DNA of 64,000 nucleotides from Rossellomorea marisflavi (GCF_001274775.1 NZ_LGUE01000004.1:604163-668162), one strand, 5' to 3'; positions 8,656 through 17,640 are shown, counted from the stretch's first letter. The notes: generated by a model not told the origin, from the sequence alone. Numbers and translations: made by a program.

Positions 8656-8660
8656 CTCCA

Positions 8661-9533
8661 TTATTTTTTCCTAATCGGGATCCAAATCTCGCTTCTATAC
8701 GTCGGTGAAGACAGATCCTTGCTTTCATTCCACAAAAGTTCCGGTCCTTCCATCAGTTCGTACCCGGATGATGGGAACCATTCGGAGTAAATCCGTCCCC
8801 ACACGTCTTGAAGTGTTTCAGGAAAGGGACCGACGGATTCGAAAACGGCCCATGTCAAAGCCGGTACCTCAAGATCCGCGAACCGGGCTGGGCATTCCTT
8901 CGATGTGGCCACCCCGATCATATGATCAAGCTCTCCCTTTTCCTCCATCCGTTCCTCGGAAAAGCGGGCGGATGCACTGATCAGCCCCGTTGGCTCCACA
9001 TCGGACAGGTCCTTCAATTCCTTGATCATGTCTTCCGTCAAACGCTCCCACATGGCTGCAATCTCCGGGTTCACGCCGTGGAACTGGATGGGGACGCGTT
9101 CCTTCAGGCCAACGATGCGAAATGCCCCTTTTTCTTCTATTCGATAGTTCATTTCATTTCCTCCCTTAATGGCTAGTTGGAAGGTCATCGGTGGGTACGC
9201 TTTGAGTGAAAGCCCACTCTTCCTGGCTTCTGAAGGCGTGATTCCATGAAGTTGCTGAAAGGCCCTGGCAAATGAATCAGGTGAATGGTACCCATATTTC
9301 ATCGCCACATCGATCACCTTCACCCGGTCCTCCTTCAGTTCAAACGCAGCAAGAGTCAAGCGCCTCCGACGAATGTACTCTGACAATGTTACGCCTGCCA
9401 GGAACGAGAACATCCGCTTGAAGTGATACTCTGAGCATAACGCCCGCTTGGCCACTTCCTTATAATCGATTTCCTGGGCCAGGTTCTCCTCGATATACGT
9501 CAGTGCCTGGTTCATTTGTTTTAGCGAATCCAT
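8661..9533 (-). CDS. AraC-family regulator with GyrI-like effector-binding domain
   Basis: A 290-residue two-domain regulator. An AraC HTH pair occupies about 5-105 ([20 protein letters not shown], then [19 protein letters not shown], the second recognition unit with GITPSEARK). The C-terminal half (about 130-290) is a GyrI-like small-molecule-binding domain, starting [14 protein letters not shown]. Family members respond to hydrophobic drugs or other ligands. Two in-frame ATGs lie close together; the one at 9533 sits 8 bases from AGGAGG and is preferred over 9539. No obvious adjacent target gene apart from the exporter downstream at 9737-11493, which has its own TetR gene. Confidence 0.88.
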   Translation of the reverse strand: MDSLKQMNQALTYIEENLAQEIDYKEVAKRALCSEYHFKRMFSFLAGVTLSEYIRRRRLTLAAFELKEDRVKVIDVAMKYGYHSPDSFARAFQQLHGITPSEARKSGLSLKAYPPMTFQLAIKGGNEMNYRIEEKGAFRIVGLKERVPIQFHGVNPEIAAMWERLTEDMIKELKDLSDVEPTGLISASARFSEERMEEKGELDHMIGVATSKECPARFADLEVPALTWAVFESVGPFPETLQDVWGRIYSEWFPSSGYELMEGPELLWNESKDLSSPTYRSEIWIPIRKK

Positions 9534-9674
9534 CTTCATGACCTCCTCTTCCTATACATTATCAGGGTCAGCATGCCTCCATCCGACTTTTCATGCACGG
9601 TTATGCAGGGTGGCACCAGCGAACAAACCCACAGTCTCTACTTAAGTAGAGGTGGAGGTTCTTTTAAATAAAAT

Positions 9675-9704
9675 AACACCTCTTCCCAAATGGGAAAAGG
9701 TGTT
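9675..9704 (-). terminator. Terminator of the ABC exporter operon
   Basis: AACACCTCTTCCCA - AA - TGGGAAAAGGTGTT with one mismatch. Read on the minus strand it is followed by a T-rich run (TATTTTATTT). It lies 32 bases beyond the permease stop. A smaller hairpin (CTCTACTTAAGTAGAG) lies nearby at about 9635-9650. Confidence 0.75.
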
Positions 9705-9736
9705 CCTGACTATGCCTATTCACACACATGTCAGGC

Positions 9737-10765
9737 TCAAAGCTTTCTGAACCTCTTCAACGCTTGAGTATTCAATAGATACAGAATAAATGCGTACACG
9801 ATCAATCCAAGGAGATACCCCCATATTCCCGTGAACCCCTCTCCATATACCATGACCGCTTTGATTGCTGCAGCCCCGTAATAGATCGGCATGATGTAAG
9901 ACAAATAGCCGAGATGATAAGGGATCAGGTCCAAGGGAATCAATCCTGAGAAAAACACCTGAGGGATGATGGTGAATGGGATCAATTGCACGACCTGTAG
10001 CTCGGACCGGGCGAAGATCGAAATCATGGCCCCGAAGGACACAGCCGTCACAGCCAACAGCACCATGGCCACCAGCACCCAGCCGATATTCCCCACCGAC
10101 TGCAATTGAAGGACATAGACGGAGTAGATGACAATCAGGACCGCTTGAATGACGGCAAAGACACCATAACCGGCCGTATATCCGAGAATCACTTCCCCAC
10201 GTTTGATCGGGGTCATCATCAACCGTTCCAAGGTACCCCCGCTGCTTTCTCTTACAAGGGCCATCCCGGAAATGATGAACACCATGAAAAAGGAGAAGAT
10301 GGCGAGGAACACATAGCCAAGGGAATCAAACGTTGATTGGTCTGCGTCCCCGAATACATAGGTCACATCCAGTTCTGCCTTTGGATTCAAGGAGCCCATG
10401 GCGGCTTGGATCCCGCTGGCAGCCTTCGCCGCTTTGGAATCGGGCTCATGCATGATCAGCTCATTGCCCGATTGCTCAGAGAGCAGGAAGATTGCATCCA
10501 CATCCTCATGATCGTTCAAGTAGTCTTTCGCAGCCTGGGTGTCATCGATGCTGACGTCGGTGACCTTTACATCCTCTCCTTTCAACGCGGTGACAACCGG
10601 ATCCGGTACAGTCGATGTATTCACTCCGACGGTGGGCACATACCCGGAATCCCCCAGCAGGAAATAGACCAGGGTCAAAATCAATAAGGGCGCAACCAGG
10701 ATCATCATGATGCTTCGTTTGTCATTGATGGTTTGCCGGATGACACGCTTGGCGAGATGGATCAT
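9737..10765 (-). CDS. ABC-2 type transporter permease
   Basis: A 342-residue drug-exporter-type permease. One N-terminal membrane helix (about 18-38, MMILVAPLLILTLVYFLL) is followed by an extracytoplasmic domain of about 120 residues (NTSTVPDPVVTAL onward), then five C-terminal membrane segments. The ABC-2 signature stretch SGGTLERLMMTPIKRGE occurs at about 175-190. This is the ABC2_membrane_3 arrangement. The gene overlaps its ATPase by 4 bases. A divergent TetR gene is the obvious regulator. Probably an exporter of a toxic or hydrophobic compound (inference from family and TetR control). Confidence 0.88.
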   Translation of the reverse strand: MIHLAKRVIRQTINDKRSIMMILVAPLLILTLVYFLLGDSGYVPTVGVNTSTVPDPVVTALKGEDVKVTDVSIDDTQAAKDYLNDHEDVDAIFLLSEQSGNELIMHEPDSKAAKAASGIQAAMGSLNPKAELDVTYVFGDADQSTFDSLGYVFLAIFSFFMVFIISGMALVRESSGGTLERLMMTPIKRGEVILGYTAGYGVFAVIQAVLIVIYSVYVLQLQSVGNIGWVLVAMVLLAVTAVSFGAMISIFARSELQVVQLIPFTIIPQVFFSGLIPLDLIPYHLGYLSYIMPIYYGAAAIKAVMVYGEGFTGIWGYLLGLIVYAFILYLLNTQALKRFRKL

Positions 10766-11493
10766 GTTTCAGCACCGCCTTCCACGGACCCCGATGCCAT
10801 GAAGAATAGCTCATCCACCCGGCCGTTCTCCGTTTTATCGAGTAGCGTCGGCACCGCATCATACTCAATCAACGACCCGTTGTAGATCAGTGCTGCCCTG
10901 TCACACTCGGTGACTTCATCCATCACATGGGTGGATACGATGATGGTGGTCCCGGCATGCTTGATCCGCTGGAATTGCTCCCAAATCGTCCTGCGCAGGA
11001 CCGGATCGATCCCGACGGTCGGTTCATCCAGGAACAACAGATCCGGAGAATGCAAAATCGAAGCCGCAAGGGATAGGCGCTTTTTCATCCCTCCCGAAAA
11101 ATTCTTCACCAATTTCCTCCGGTGCTCTGTCAGATCTACGATGGCAAGCACTTCATCAATGCGCTCTTCCAACGCTTTCTTACCCAAATGATACAGACCC
11201 CCGAAAAAGGTCAAGTTGGCCTCAGCAGACAAATCATCATACAACGCATCATTCTGTGGCATGAACCCGATCTTCTTCAACATGTTCATATCGGGCATGG
11301 GGACATCTCCGAATCGGATGCTACCCTGATCTGCCCCGATGGCACCGATCATCAGACGGATCAAGGTGGTTTTCCCTGAACCGGATGGGCCTAGTAAACA
11401 ACAGATCGTTCCTGCCGGGATGGTGAAGCTGATGTCATTGATCACGTTCTTATCATCAAAGGATTTACTCACATTCGAAACGGTAATCTCCAT
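10762..11493 (-). CDS. ABC transporter ATP-binding protein (drug-exporter type)
   Basis: A 243-residue ABC ATPase: Walker A GPSGSGKT, Q-loop in GFMPQNDALY, signature FSGGMKKR, Walker B LLFLDEP, H-loop STHVMDE. The frame is open from a GTG at 11508, but the ATG at 11493 (MEITVSNVSKSF) has GAGGGG 7 bases upstream and a normal family N-terminus. It is translationally coupled to the permease (4-base overlap). The promoter region shared with the TetR gene contains an inverted repeat at 11561-11574. Confidence 0.92.
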   Translation of the reverse strand: MEITVSNVSKSFDDKNVINDISFTIPAGTICCLLGPSGSGKTTLIRLMIGAIGADQGSIRFGDVPMPDMNMLKKIGFMPQNDALYDDLSAEANLTFFGGLYHLGKKALEERIDEVLAIVDLTEHRRKLVKNFSGGMKKRLSLAASILHSPDLLFLDEPTVGIDPVLRRTIWEQFQRIKHAGTTIIVSTHVMDEVTECDRAALIYNGSLIEYDAVPTLLDKTENGRVDELFFMASGSVEGGAET

Positions 11494-11560
11494 TCTTATC
11501 CCCCTCACTCATTGCTCAACATTTTTTCTTTCGTATGGTTCATGTTAGGGTAAAATATTA

Positions 11561-11574
11561 AACAACACGTTGTT
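11561..11574. promoter_or_regulatory. Candidate TetR operator
   Basis: AACAAC-AC-GTTGTT, perfect 6-bp arms, near the middle of the 207-bp divergent interval between the ABC exporter and the TetR gene. Size and position are those expected for TetR-family autoregulation. Confidence 0.55.
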
Positions 11575-11700
11575 CATTACGATGTAATCTTAGTATACGT
11601 ACAGATTTTACCCTGCTCAATCATCATTTATGAGTGAAGTATAGATTAACCCACACATTCCAAGGATGTGTCGGAAAAAATGTTAGGGAGGAACCGTCAG

Positions 11701-12312
11701 ATGAGCGATGCACATTTGGATCTGCGCGTGATCCGCACAAAAACGTCTATAAAACAGGCACTGATCGAGCTGATTGAAGAGAAAGGCTTTGAAGCGCTCA
11801 CCGTCAAAGATATTACAACCAAAGCAAACATCAACCGGGGGACATTCTACAGTCATTATCAGGATAAATATGACTTGATGACCAAGTGTGAGGAAGAACT
11901 GTTGAAGGAAATGAAGAACAAGATTGCGAAGAACATCCCACAGATCATTTCGGACCTCAATGAACGTCATACCATCCCGTTTGCTTTCCTCGTCCCCTTC
12001 TTTGACTATATTCAACAAAACAAAGGACTCATGAACATACTGCTCAGTCCGAACAGTGATTCCTCTCTTCAAACCAAAATAAAAGACGTGATGACCAACG
12101 CCCTCTTCAGTCGGCACACCGAAGCCATTTTCATAGAGGAGGACCTCGCCATCCCAAAGGCGTATGTCATTTCCTATATTGCCTCCGCCCACTTAGGCGT
12201 GATCAAAGAATGGCTGGATTCCGGTGGCGAGGAGTCCCCGCATGAAATGGCCCGGATCATTTCCTCCATGACCCTCACCGGCCCGTTGGCAGCTGCGGGG
12301 ATGAAGAAGTAA
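11701..12312 (+). CDS. TetR-family transcriptional regulator
   Basis: A 203-residue TetR/AcrR regulator. The HTH lies at about 10-55 (IKQALIELIEEKGFEALTVK, then ITTKANINRGTFYSHYQDKY), followed by an all-helical ligand domain. A longer frame starts at GTG 11668, but AGGGAGGAA 9-10 bases before the ATG at 11701 fixes the start. It is divergent from the ABC exporter operon with a dyad in between, so it most likely represses that exporter and itself. A strong convergent terminator follows. Confidence 0.9.
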   Translation: MSDAHLDLRVIRTKTSIKQALIELIEEKGFEALTVKDITTKANINRGTFYSHYQDKYDLMTKCEEELLKEMKNKIAKNIPQIISDLNERHTIPFAFLVPFFDYIQQNKGLMNILLSPNSDSSLQTKIKDVMTNALFSRHTEAIFIEEDLAIPKAYVISYIASAHLGVIKEWLDSGGEESPHEMARIISSMTLTGPLAAAGMKK

Positions 12313-12336
12313 CACGCGGACTCCATCACCAATAGA

Positions 12337-12371
12337 AAAACAGCGCCTTCCTTTACGGAAAGCGCTGTTTT
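12337..12371. terminator. Bidirectional terminator
   Basis: AAAACAGCGCCTTCC - TTTAC - GGAAAGCGCTGTTTT, 15-bp stem with one mismatch, followed by a T-run. It serves the TetR gene and the convergent permease gene. Confidence 0.88.
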
Positions 12372-12377
12372 GTTTTT

Positions 12378-13751
12378 TTATTCCCCTTGCTCCTCCAACG
12401 GAACCTTCTTCCCGACCCCGAACGCAAAGTAACTGATGGTCACCAGCACGAGGAATACGATCCCCACGATGAGCGACATGCGCGTATCGTCATTGAACCA
12501 CATACCGACGAGGACGGCGACCAGGAAGGCAAGGGTCAGATAGTTCGTGACCGGTGCAAACGGCATTTTGAACGGGTGATCGTCGAGTTCTGCTCCCTTC
12601 ATCTTCCGGAAGCGGATCTGGCTGATGAGGATGACGAACCACGGGACCATTCCCGGGAGGACGCTTGAGCTGTATACGTAGACGAACAGGTTCTCCGGTG
12701 CGATGTAGCTCAGGATGACGCCGATCCCGAGTCCGATCATGACGCCGATCGTCCCGAGGAGCGGCACACCGTTACGGGACAGCTTCGTGAAGGATTTCGG
12801 TGCTTGTCCATTCACCCCGAGTGTGTAGAGCATGCGCCCTGCGCTGTAGATCCCGCTGTTGCAGCCGGACATGGCCGCGGTGATGACGACGAAGTTGATG
12901 ACACCGGCCGCTGCCGTGATTCCGACTTTGGCGAATGTCGCGACGAACGGGCTTCCGATGGAATTCAGTTCATTCCACGGATACACGGTGACGATGACAA
13001 AGATCGCCCCGATATAGAAAATCAGGATCCGCCAGATGATGCTCTGGATCGCTTTCGTGAGGGTGTTCTTCGGATCGCGTGCCTCTCCGGCCGTGATCCC
13101 GATCAATTCCACCCCTTGGTAGGCCGCCACCACTAGGGAGAGGGCGAAGAAGAAGCCCGACCATCCGCCGGCGAAGAAGCCGCCGTTTGCCCACAGGTTC
13201 GAGAGCCCGATGGCGTCTCCCCCGTTTCCGAGTCCGAAGAAGATCAGTCCGATCCCGGCGAAGATCATCAGGACGATGGTAATGATTTTAATGAGTGCAA
13301 ACCAAAATTCGAATTCCCCGAAGGATTTCACGGAAATCAGATTCGCTGCGCCCAGGATGGCCATGGCGATGATCCCCGGTATCCACGCCGGCAGGTCCGG
13401 GAACCAGTACTGCATGTATGCCCCCACTGCGACGATCTCAGCCATCCCGACGATCACCCACTGGAACCAGTTGCTCCACGCCGTCATGTACCCGGCAAGT
13501 GGATGGATATATTTATGCCCGAAGGTCGCGAACGAACCGGTGCTCGGCTCGACGTACAGCATTTCCCCCATGGCACGCATGATGAAGAAGATGAAAATCC
13601 CGGCAATCGCATACGCCAGCAGGACAGACGGGCCCGTCCACTGGATCGTGCTTGCCGATCCCATAAATAATCCGACGCCAATCGTACCGCCCAAAGCAAT
13701 CATCTGAATGTGACGTGCTTCCAGGCCTCGATGCAACTCTTTGTTAGCCAT
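12378..13751 (-). CDS. Amino acid permease, APC superfamily (AAT family)
   Basis: A 457-residue integral membrane symporter with about 12 hydrophobic segments. The family consensus is present: [20 protein letters not shown] in the N-terminal amphipathic/TM1 region, [19 protein letters not shown] around TM2-3, and [17 protein letters not shown] in the TM8-9 loop. It looks closest to the AapA/YtnA-type D-amino-acid/glycine permeases, but substrate assignment from sequence alone is unsafe. Its promoter, 65 bases upstream, carries an inverted repeat over the -35, implying regulation by an unlinked factor. Confidence 0.9.
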   Translation of the reverse strand: MANKELHRGLEARHIQMIALGGTIGVGLFMGSASTIQWTGPSVLLAYAIAGIFIFFIMRAMGEMLYVEPSTGSFATFGHKYIHPLAGYMTAWSNWFQWVIVGMAEIVAVGAYMQYWFPDLPAWIPGIIAMAILGAANLISVKSFGEFEFWFALIKIITIVLMIFAGIGLIFFGLGNGGDAIGLSNLWANGGFFAGGWSGFFFALSLVVAAYQGVELIGITAGEARDPKNTLTKAIQSIIWRILIFYIGAIFVIVTVYPWNELNSIGSPFVATFAKVGITAAAGVINFVVITAAMSGCNSGIYSAGRMLYTLGVNGQAPKSFTKLSRNGVPLLGTIGVMIGLGIGVILSYIAPENLFVYVYSSSVLPGMVPWFVILISQIRFRKMKGAELDDHPFKMPFAPVTNYLTLAFLVAVLVGMWFNDDTRMSLIVGIVFLVLVTISYFAFGVGKKVPLEEQGE

Positions 13752-13815
13752 GCTGTTCCCCTCTTTTACGATTATTCGCTCTGATGTCGTAGAACGTGAA
13801 GCTTAATTGTTTTTC

Positions 13816-13844
13816 ATTATAATATGTTTCCTATGTGAAAACAA
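13816..13844 (-). promoter_or_regulatory. Promoter of the amino acid permease
   Basis: On the minus strand: -35 TTGTTT (13844-13839), 17-base spacer, -10 TATAAT (13821-13816). Perfect -10 and optimal spacing. No other recognisable feature lies between here and the DUF3923 gene at 14119. Confidence 0.72.
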
Positions 13845-13855
13845 TTGTGTTTTCA
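13836..13855. promoter_or_regulatory. Operator-like inverted repeat over the permease -35
   Basis: TGAAAACA-ATTG-TGTTTTCA: perfect 8-bp arms with a 4-base centre, overlapping the -35 element of the permease promoter. The binding protein is unknown. Confidence 0.55.
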
Positions 13856-14118
13856 GGAAAAACAATCATTCGTGAGGACTATTGACAAACGAACGTCCAT
13901 GGAACTATCAGGATTCCTTATTTCAGTATAATTTCTGACTAGATCCTTGTACATATAATTGAAATGGAAGGCTCCTTTAGTATCCGTCTTTGTCCATACA
14001 CTCATCCCCCTCCCTACGTCTTAAGCCTTACGTAAAAATAAAGCCGTGGTCCATCAAAAAGGAACGTCTTACACGGTAGAATAAGGGATAGAATCAAGTG
14101 TTGAAATGGAGTGAGAAC

Positions 14119-14355
14119 ATGAAGAAAATGTGGACTTTCTGGTGGCTGACCAACCTGTTCTGGGTGATCCTGTTCGGTGTGATCTCGGCATTCATCTGGC
14201 TGCGGGATGTGGACGGGTCGGGGATTGTGCAGTCTCCGGAAGCGAAGCTGGTGGCGTTTCTGATCCTCGCAGCTGCGTTCCTTTTCCCGGCCATCATTCA
14301 AGGCGTTTGGCTTGTGGTGAATGTGGTGATGAATCGGAAGAAAACGGTGATATAA
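14119..14355 (+). CDS. DUF3923 family membrane protein
   Basis: A 78-residue protein with two membrane segments (about 7-27, WWLTNLFWVILFGVISAFIW, and about 48-70) joined by a short loop RDVDGSGIVQSPEAK. This layout and the W-R-D/S-V-D-G-x-G loop are characteristic of DUF3923, a small Firmicute family of unknown role. The frame extends to 14098, but GGAGTGAG sits directly before the ATG at 14119. A terminator follows 3 bases after the stop. Confidence 0.82.
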   Translation: MKKMWTFWWLTNLFWVILFGVISAFIWLRDVDGSGIVQSPEAKLVAFLILAAAFLFPAIIQGVWLVVNVVMNRKKTVI

Positions 14356-14357
14356 GA

Positions 14358-14391
14358 AAACAGAACTTCCTTCACACAGGGAGTTCTGTTT
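14358..14391 (+). terminator. Terminator after DUF3923 gene
   Basis: AAACAGAACTTCC ... GGGAGTTCTGTTT, stem with one mismatch and an 8-base loop. Confidence 0.78.
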
Positions 14392-14524
14392 CGTTATGTA
14401 TGGAGTCGGTTGCACATAGAACATTTATTAGTTTGTTTCACTGGTGGAAATAAAAAATCTCCTAAAATAAGGTACCGATCTATGATAAGATGGGGACACA
14501 CCACAAGAAAGGAGTGCGAAGCTC

Positions 14525-14872
14525 ATGACAGACACCGGTTGGACCATCATCCTCAACGCGGTTGCCGCACTTGGTTTTGCCATCAGTCTCTTCTATTACG
14601 ATCCCTTTTTCTACACACGGATGATGGCATGCCTTTTTGCCGTATCGGAAGTCGTGATCCTGCTGCAGAGGAAAGGAATAAAGAAAGGCGTGTATCTTGT
14701 CTATTCCATCATCATCCTGGCCATGATGGTCATCGCGAATCAGGTTGATCAGGATCGTATTGATGCCTGGCAGACCATCCTTCTTTGCATCAGTGTGTTT
14801 ATGCTGTTAAGCACCACCTATCGAACCTTGTACCATGAGCCTCGTACATCGTCCAAACAGCTGAAGACCTGA
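14525..14872 (+). CDS. Small four-segment membrane protein, unknown
   Basis: A 115-residue protein not assigned to a family. Hydrophobic segments lie at about 6-24, 30-47, 55-72 and 82-98, with short loops and a polar tail (HEPRTSSKQLKT). An AAAGGAGTG ribosome site lies upstream of the ATG. It is convergent with ogt, and the two stops share a terminator hairpin that runs through both coding ends. Confidence 0.75.
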   Translation: MTDTGWTIILNAVAALGFAISLFYYDPFFYTRMMACLFAVSEVVILLQRKGIKKGVYLVYSIIILAMMVIANQVDQDRIDAWQTILLCISVFMLLSTTYRTLYHEPRTSSKQLKT

Positions 14873-14890
14873 ACGGTTTTCAGCTGTTTT
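14855..14890. terminator. Bidirectional terminator embedded in two convergent coding ends
   Basis: AAACAGCTGAA ... TTCAGCTGTTT (arms 14855-14866 and 14879-14890) with a loop of about 12 bases. The left arm lies in the last codons of the membrane-protein gene (stop at 14872), and the right arm takes in the last base of the ogt stop (minus-strand stop at 14880). Confidence 0.75.
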
Positions 14891-15392
14891 CATGTTTTCC
14901 CTCATGCCGCAGCAGCCACTCTTTCCTCCACACGCCTCCCGCATATCCGGTCATCGTCCCGTTTGACCCGATGATGCGGTGGCACGGAATGACGATGCTG
15001 AGCTTGTTCTTCCCGTTGGCACTACCGACGGCACGGATTGCCTTTTCATTGCCGATCGAGAGGGCGAGCTCCTTATATGAACCCGTTTCTCCGTACGCCA
15101 GGTCGAGCAGTCCCTTCCAGACACGCTTCTGGAAATCGGTCCCCTTCACGCGGACGGGAAACGAGAACGTCCGGCGGCTGCCGTTGAAATACTCGACGAG
15201 CTGATCATGGCAATCAATCAGCACGTCAGGCGTATCGTCCCCACGCATATACACCCCCTCTTCCCTTTCCACAAATAAAATTGACGACACGGCCTCGTTG
15301 GTCCCGATGATTTCCAAGATCCCAAGGGGCGTGTCCATATCCAGTTTATACTCCTTCTCCGTACAATGATCGCCAGAGATAAAACGTAGCAT
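14880..15392 (-). CDS. ogt: Methylated-DNA--[protein]-cysteine S-methyltransferase
   Basis: A suicide repair enzyme that moves the methyl group from O6-methylguanine to its own Cys. The active site PCHR is in LSIVIPCHRIIGSNG, preceded by the helix-turn-helix-like segment IRAVGSANGKNK and followed by GYAGGVWRKEWLL. All are hallmarks of the MGMT/AdaB family. Two starts are possible: ATG 15392 (170 residues, overlapping alkA by 47 bases) or ATG 15338 (152 residues, beginning MDTPLGILEI, with AAGGAG about 12 bases upstream). The family usually has about 8 residues before the TPLG motif, so neither is ideal. Third gene of an adaA-alkA-ogt operon. Confidence 0.92.
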   Translation of the reverse strand: MLRFISGDHCTEKEYKLDMDTPLGILEIIGTNEAVSSILFVEREEGVYMRGDDTPDVLIDCHDQLVEYFNGSRRTFSFPVRVKGTDFQKRVWKGLLDLAYGETGSYKELALSIGNEKAIRAVGSANGKNKLSIVIPCHRIIGSNGTMTGYAGGVWRKEWLLRHEGKHENS

Positions 15393-16260
15393 AGGCTTCC
15401 CACCCTTTCCAATTGATTGCGAGTTCTTCGATTTCCTCGATTGTCGGCTTTCGTTCCAGGCCGAGGGCTTCCTTCAGGGCCAGGTGAAGGCCCACATCGG
15501 CGACGGGAAACGCGCTGCGATCATGGAAACATTTCATCCTTACATATTCGGCCGTCCACGCCCCGACACCGCGTATCGCAAGCAGATTCTCCCGGATGGC
15601 CGATGCATCCAATTGGAGTAGCGCTTCTTTGGAGAGTTCCCCTCTCTCCATGGCTTTTGCGAGATCGAGGACGTACTCTGCCTTCCTCCTCGTGAACTGA
15701 AGCTCACGCAGTTCATCGATGGAGAGGGTGGCCACGCGTTCGCAGGAAGGAAACAGCCAATGCGTGCTCCCGTTGAATGTCACACTCTCCCCGTACCGCT
15801 CGACAAAGCGTTTTTTCAGCGTATAAGCGAACGTCAGGTTGATCTGCTGACCAAGGATCGCCCATACAAGCGCCTCGAAAAGGTCGGGTATACAAAGGAT
15901 GCGCATGCCTTCATAGCGCTCAGCGAAAGGCTTCAGGACAGGATCCCGTGCAGCCATCTCCATGAACCCGGAAAGGTCCTGTTCAAGATCAAACCATTCC
16001 ACCATATAATCGGCCACAAGCTCTCGTGCACGTTGGGAAGGGGACGTGTTCAGAAACGCGACATTCAAGGCTTCACCGGTGGAAGTGACCCTACAGAGAA
16101 CCAACTCTCCCTCAACCTTCAGAAGCTTGACCACCTCTCCCTCTCCTACCTCGTGAAGTACTTCCTGGTCCGATCTGGCCAAAAACCTCAAGCACTCCTC
16201 AAAGCTGAAAGGATGCGGCAGATTGAGTTCAATCGACGATCCACGATTACTCCACTTCAT
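15346..16260 (-). CDS. alkA: DNA-3-methyladenine glycosylase II (AlkA-like)
   Basis: A 304-residue HhH-GPD base-excision glycosylase removing alkylated purines. The C-terminal half carries the HhH motif LLAIRGVGAWTAEYVRM and the catalytic Asp in FPVADVGLHLAL, and an N-terminal AlkA-like beta domain precedes it. The preferred start is ATG 16260 (MKWSNRG), with GGAGG 10 bases upstream inside the end of adaA; a longer frame begins at 16284. It overlaps adaA by about 14 bases, so it is translated as part of the same adaptive-response unit. Confidence 0.93.
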   Translation of the reverse strand: MKWSNRGSSIELNLPHPFSFEECLRFLARSDQEVLHEVGEGEVVKLLKVEGELVLCRVTSTGEALNVAFLNTSPSQRARELVADYMVEWFDLEQDLSGFMEMAARDPVLKPFAERYEGMRILCIPDLFEALVWAILGQQINLTFAYTLKKRFVERYGESVTFNGSTHWLFPSCERVATLSIDELRELQFTRRKAEYVLDLAKAMERGELSKEALLQLDASAIRENLLAIRGVGAWTAEYVRMKCFHDRSAFPVADVGLHLALKEALGLERKPTIEEIEELAINWKGWEAYATFYLWRSLYGEGV

Positions 16261-16819
16261 CCAACTGCCCCCTCCGATACTCACTCGGTGAGCATCCCTT
16301 CATGCGACTGAACACTTTATAAAAGTTTGACGGACTTTGGAACCCCACTTCATAACAGATCTGAAGATTCGTCAAACCGGTCTCACGCAGCAGGTTCGCC
16401 GCCTTATCGATCCGGACCTTCTCCAGATACGTCCGCGGCGTATGAGAGGTTTCTTCCTTGAAGACCCGCTCCAGGTGATAGCTGCTCAGCCCCACCCCGT
16501 CAGCGATATCCTGTAGCTTCAACGGCTGCTTGTGGTGGTTGACCAGGAAGGCAATGGTCTCCCGGACGACACCGATATTCGGCGAATGCTCCTCTTCCGG
16601 TTTACACCTCTTGCAGGCTCGATACCCCGCCTGCTCCGCCTCCGCGCGCTCCTGGTAGAACTCCACGTTTACCTTCTTCGGCTTCCTCGATCGGCACGAT
16701 GGCCGGCAGTAAATCTTCGTCGTCTTCACTGCCGTAAAGAACAATCCGTCATATGTCCGGTCGCACGCCATGATCTTCTCCCACATCTCTTCAAATGACA
16801 GATTCACCGCCGTCTCCAT
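16247..16819 (-). CDS. adaA: AdaA-type methylphosphotriester-DNA methyltransferase / AraC-family activator
   Basis: A 190-residue sensor and activator of the adaptive response to alkylation. The N-terminal Ada zinc domain has all four Cys: YCRPSCRSRKP (two) and YRACKRCKPE (two); the first is the methyl acceptor in this family. An AraC HTH follows (about 90-185) with LSSYHLERVFKEETSHTPRT and VGFQSPSNFYKVFSRMKG. It is separate from the O6-MeG transferase, as in Bacillus adaA/adaB. First gene of the operon with alkA and ogt. Confidence 0.94.
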   Translation of the reverse strand: METAVNLSFEEMWEKIMACDRTYDGLFFTAVKTTKIYCRPSCRSRKPKKVNVEFYQERAEAEQAGYRACKRCKPEEEHSPNIGVVRETIAFLVNHHKQPLKLQDIADGVGLSSYHLERVFKEETSHTPRTYLEKVRIDKAANLLRETGLTNLQICYEVGFQSPSNFYKVFSRMKGCSPSEYRRGQLDEVE

Positions 16820-16974
16820 CCTGCTTCACCGCTTTCTTTCATTCTCGTTGCTTCTATTTTACCAATCCTCCGCAGGGCATTTCATCCTCATTCTTGCTGT
16901 TTGGGTCTGACGCATTCACACACCACCCTTTTTTTGGTAAAGTAAGAGTGACTATCTAGAAAAGGAAGATTTTC

Positions 16975-17301
16975 ATGTCTTATAAAGCTCCACTCATCCG
17001 CTCCTGTATCCTGCTTGCCGCTTTTTATCTGATTATCACCGAATCCTATTTTTACGCTCTCCTGCTCATCATCTTCTCCTTCATTTTTCAATCAAGGGGA
17101 TCCCAAGGAAAAAAGGCTGCGCATTATCGAGTAAGCGACGCTGCATATCGATGCAGCTTCCTATTCATTCTCATATTGCTCGGCGTCCACTTGTACATTG
17201 TGGAACTTACCCTACCGGCCGGACTCGGAATGACCGTCATCTTCATGCTAGTGTCAGAGATCGTGTTTTCCCTCGTCTTTCGTGCTCCCGATTATTCATG
17301 A
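16975..17301 (+). CDS. Small membrane protein, unknown
   Basis: A 108-residue protein with about four hydrophobic segments: two before residue 40, then, after the polar SRGSQGKKAAHYRVSD stretch, two at about 60-80 and 82-102. No family recognised. An AAAGGAAG ribosome site precedes the ATG. It is divergent from adaA, so the two share a 155-bp upstream region. The next two genes in the same direction are also small membrane proteins. Confidence 0.68.
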   Translation: MSYKAPLIRSCILLAAFYLIITESYFYALLLIIFSFIFQSRGSQGKKAAHYRVSDAAYRCSFLFILILLGVHLYIVELTLPAGLGMTVIFMLVSEIVFSLVFRAPDYS

Positions 17302-17352
17302 TCAGCTGGCTTGCCGGTACATATACTTTCTGTATAAAGGAGGAATGAGAGA

Positions 17353-17640
17353 ATGGATTTATTGTTCTACATCCTTATGGGACTCCTGATTGTCGCGGCC
17401 AATGTGCTGGGGTTTCTTTCTTTCCGCAAAAAGAAAAGCCTCTACTCCGGTGCCCTTACCGTCCTGCTCATGGCACCCGTCCTCGGCGGGATCGGAGGCG
17501 TGATCTCACTCCTCGTCATCCGCGATGCCTTTGCCGTCTTTTATGGACTTCAAGTAGCGTACTTCCTGCTCGTGAACAGCGCGATCATCCTTGTCATTGC
17601 CGTCATCACGTCTGCCGTCAGAAACTACCGTACTCCTTAA
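17353..17640 (+). CDS. Small membrane protein, unknown
   Basis: A 95-residue protein with three hydrophobic segments (about 2-21, 34-55, 64-88) and a basic FRKKKS loop after the first. A strong AGGAGG lies about 8 bases before the ATG. It is followed 13 bases later by another small membrane protein with its own AAGGAGG, so the two are probably an operon. No family recognised. Confidence 0.72.
   Translation: MDLLFYILMGLLIVAANVLGFLSFRKKKSLYSGALTVLLMAPVLGGIGGVISLLVIRDAFAVFYGLQVAYFLLVNSAIILVIAVITSAVRNYRTP

Noticed and set aside
9635..9650. Small palindrome CTCTACTTAAGTAGAG as an operator
   Set aside because: It is in a terminator-rich interval beyond the ABC operon and upstream of the AraC-type gene, with no promoter recognisable near it. 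It is more likely part of a termination region.
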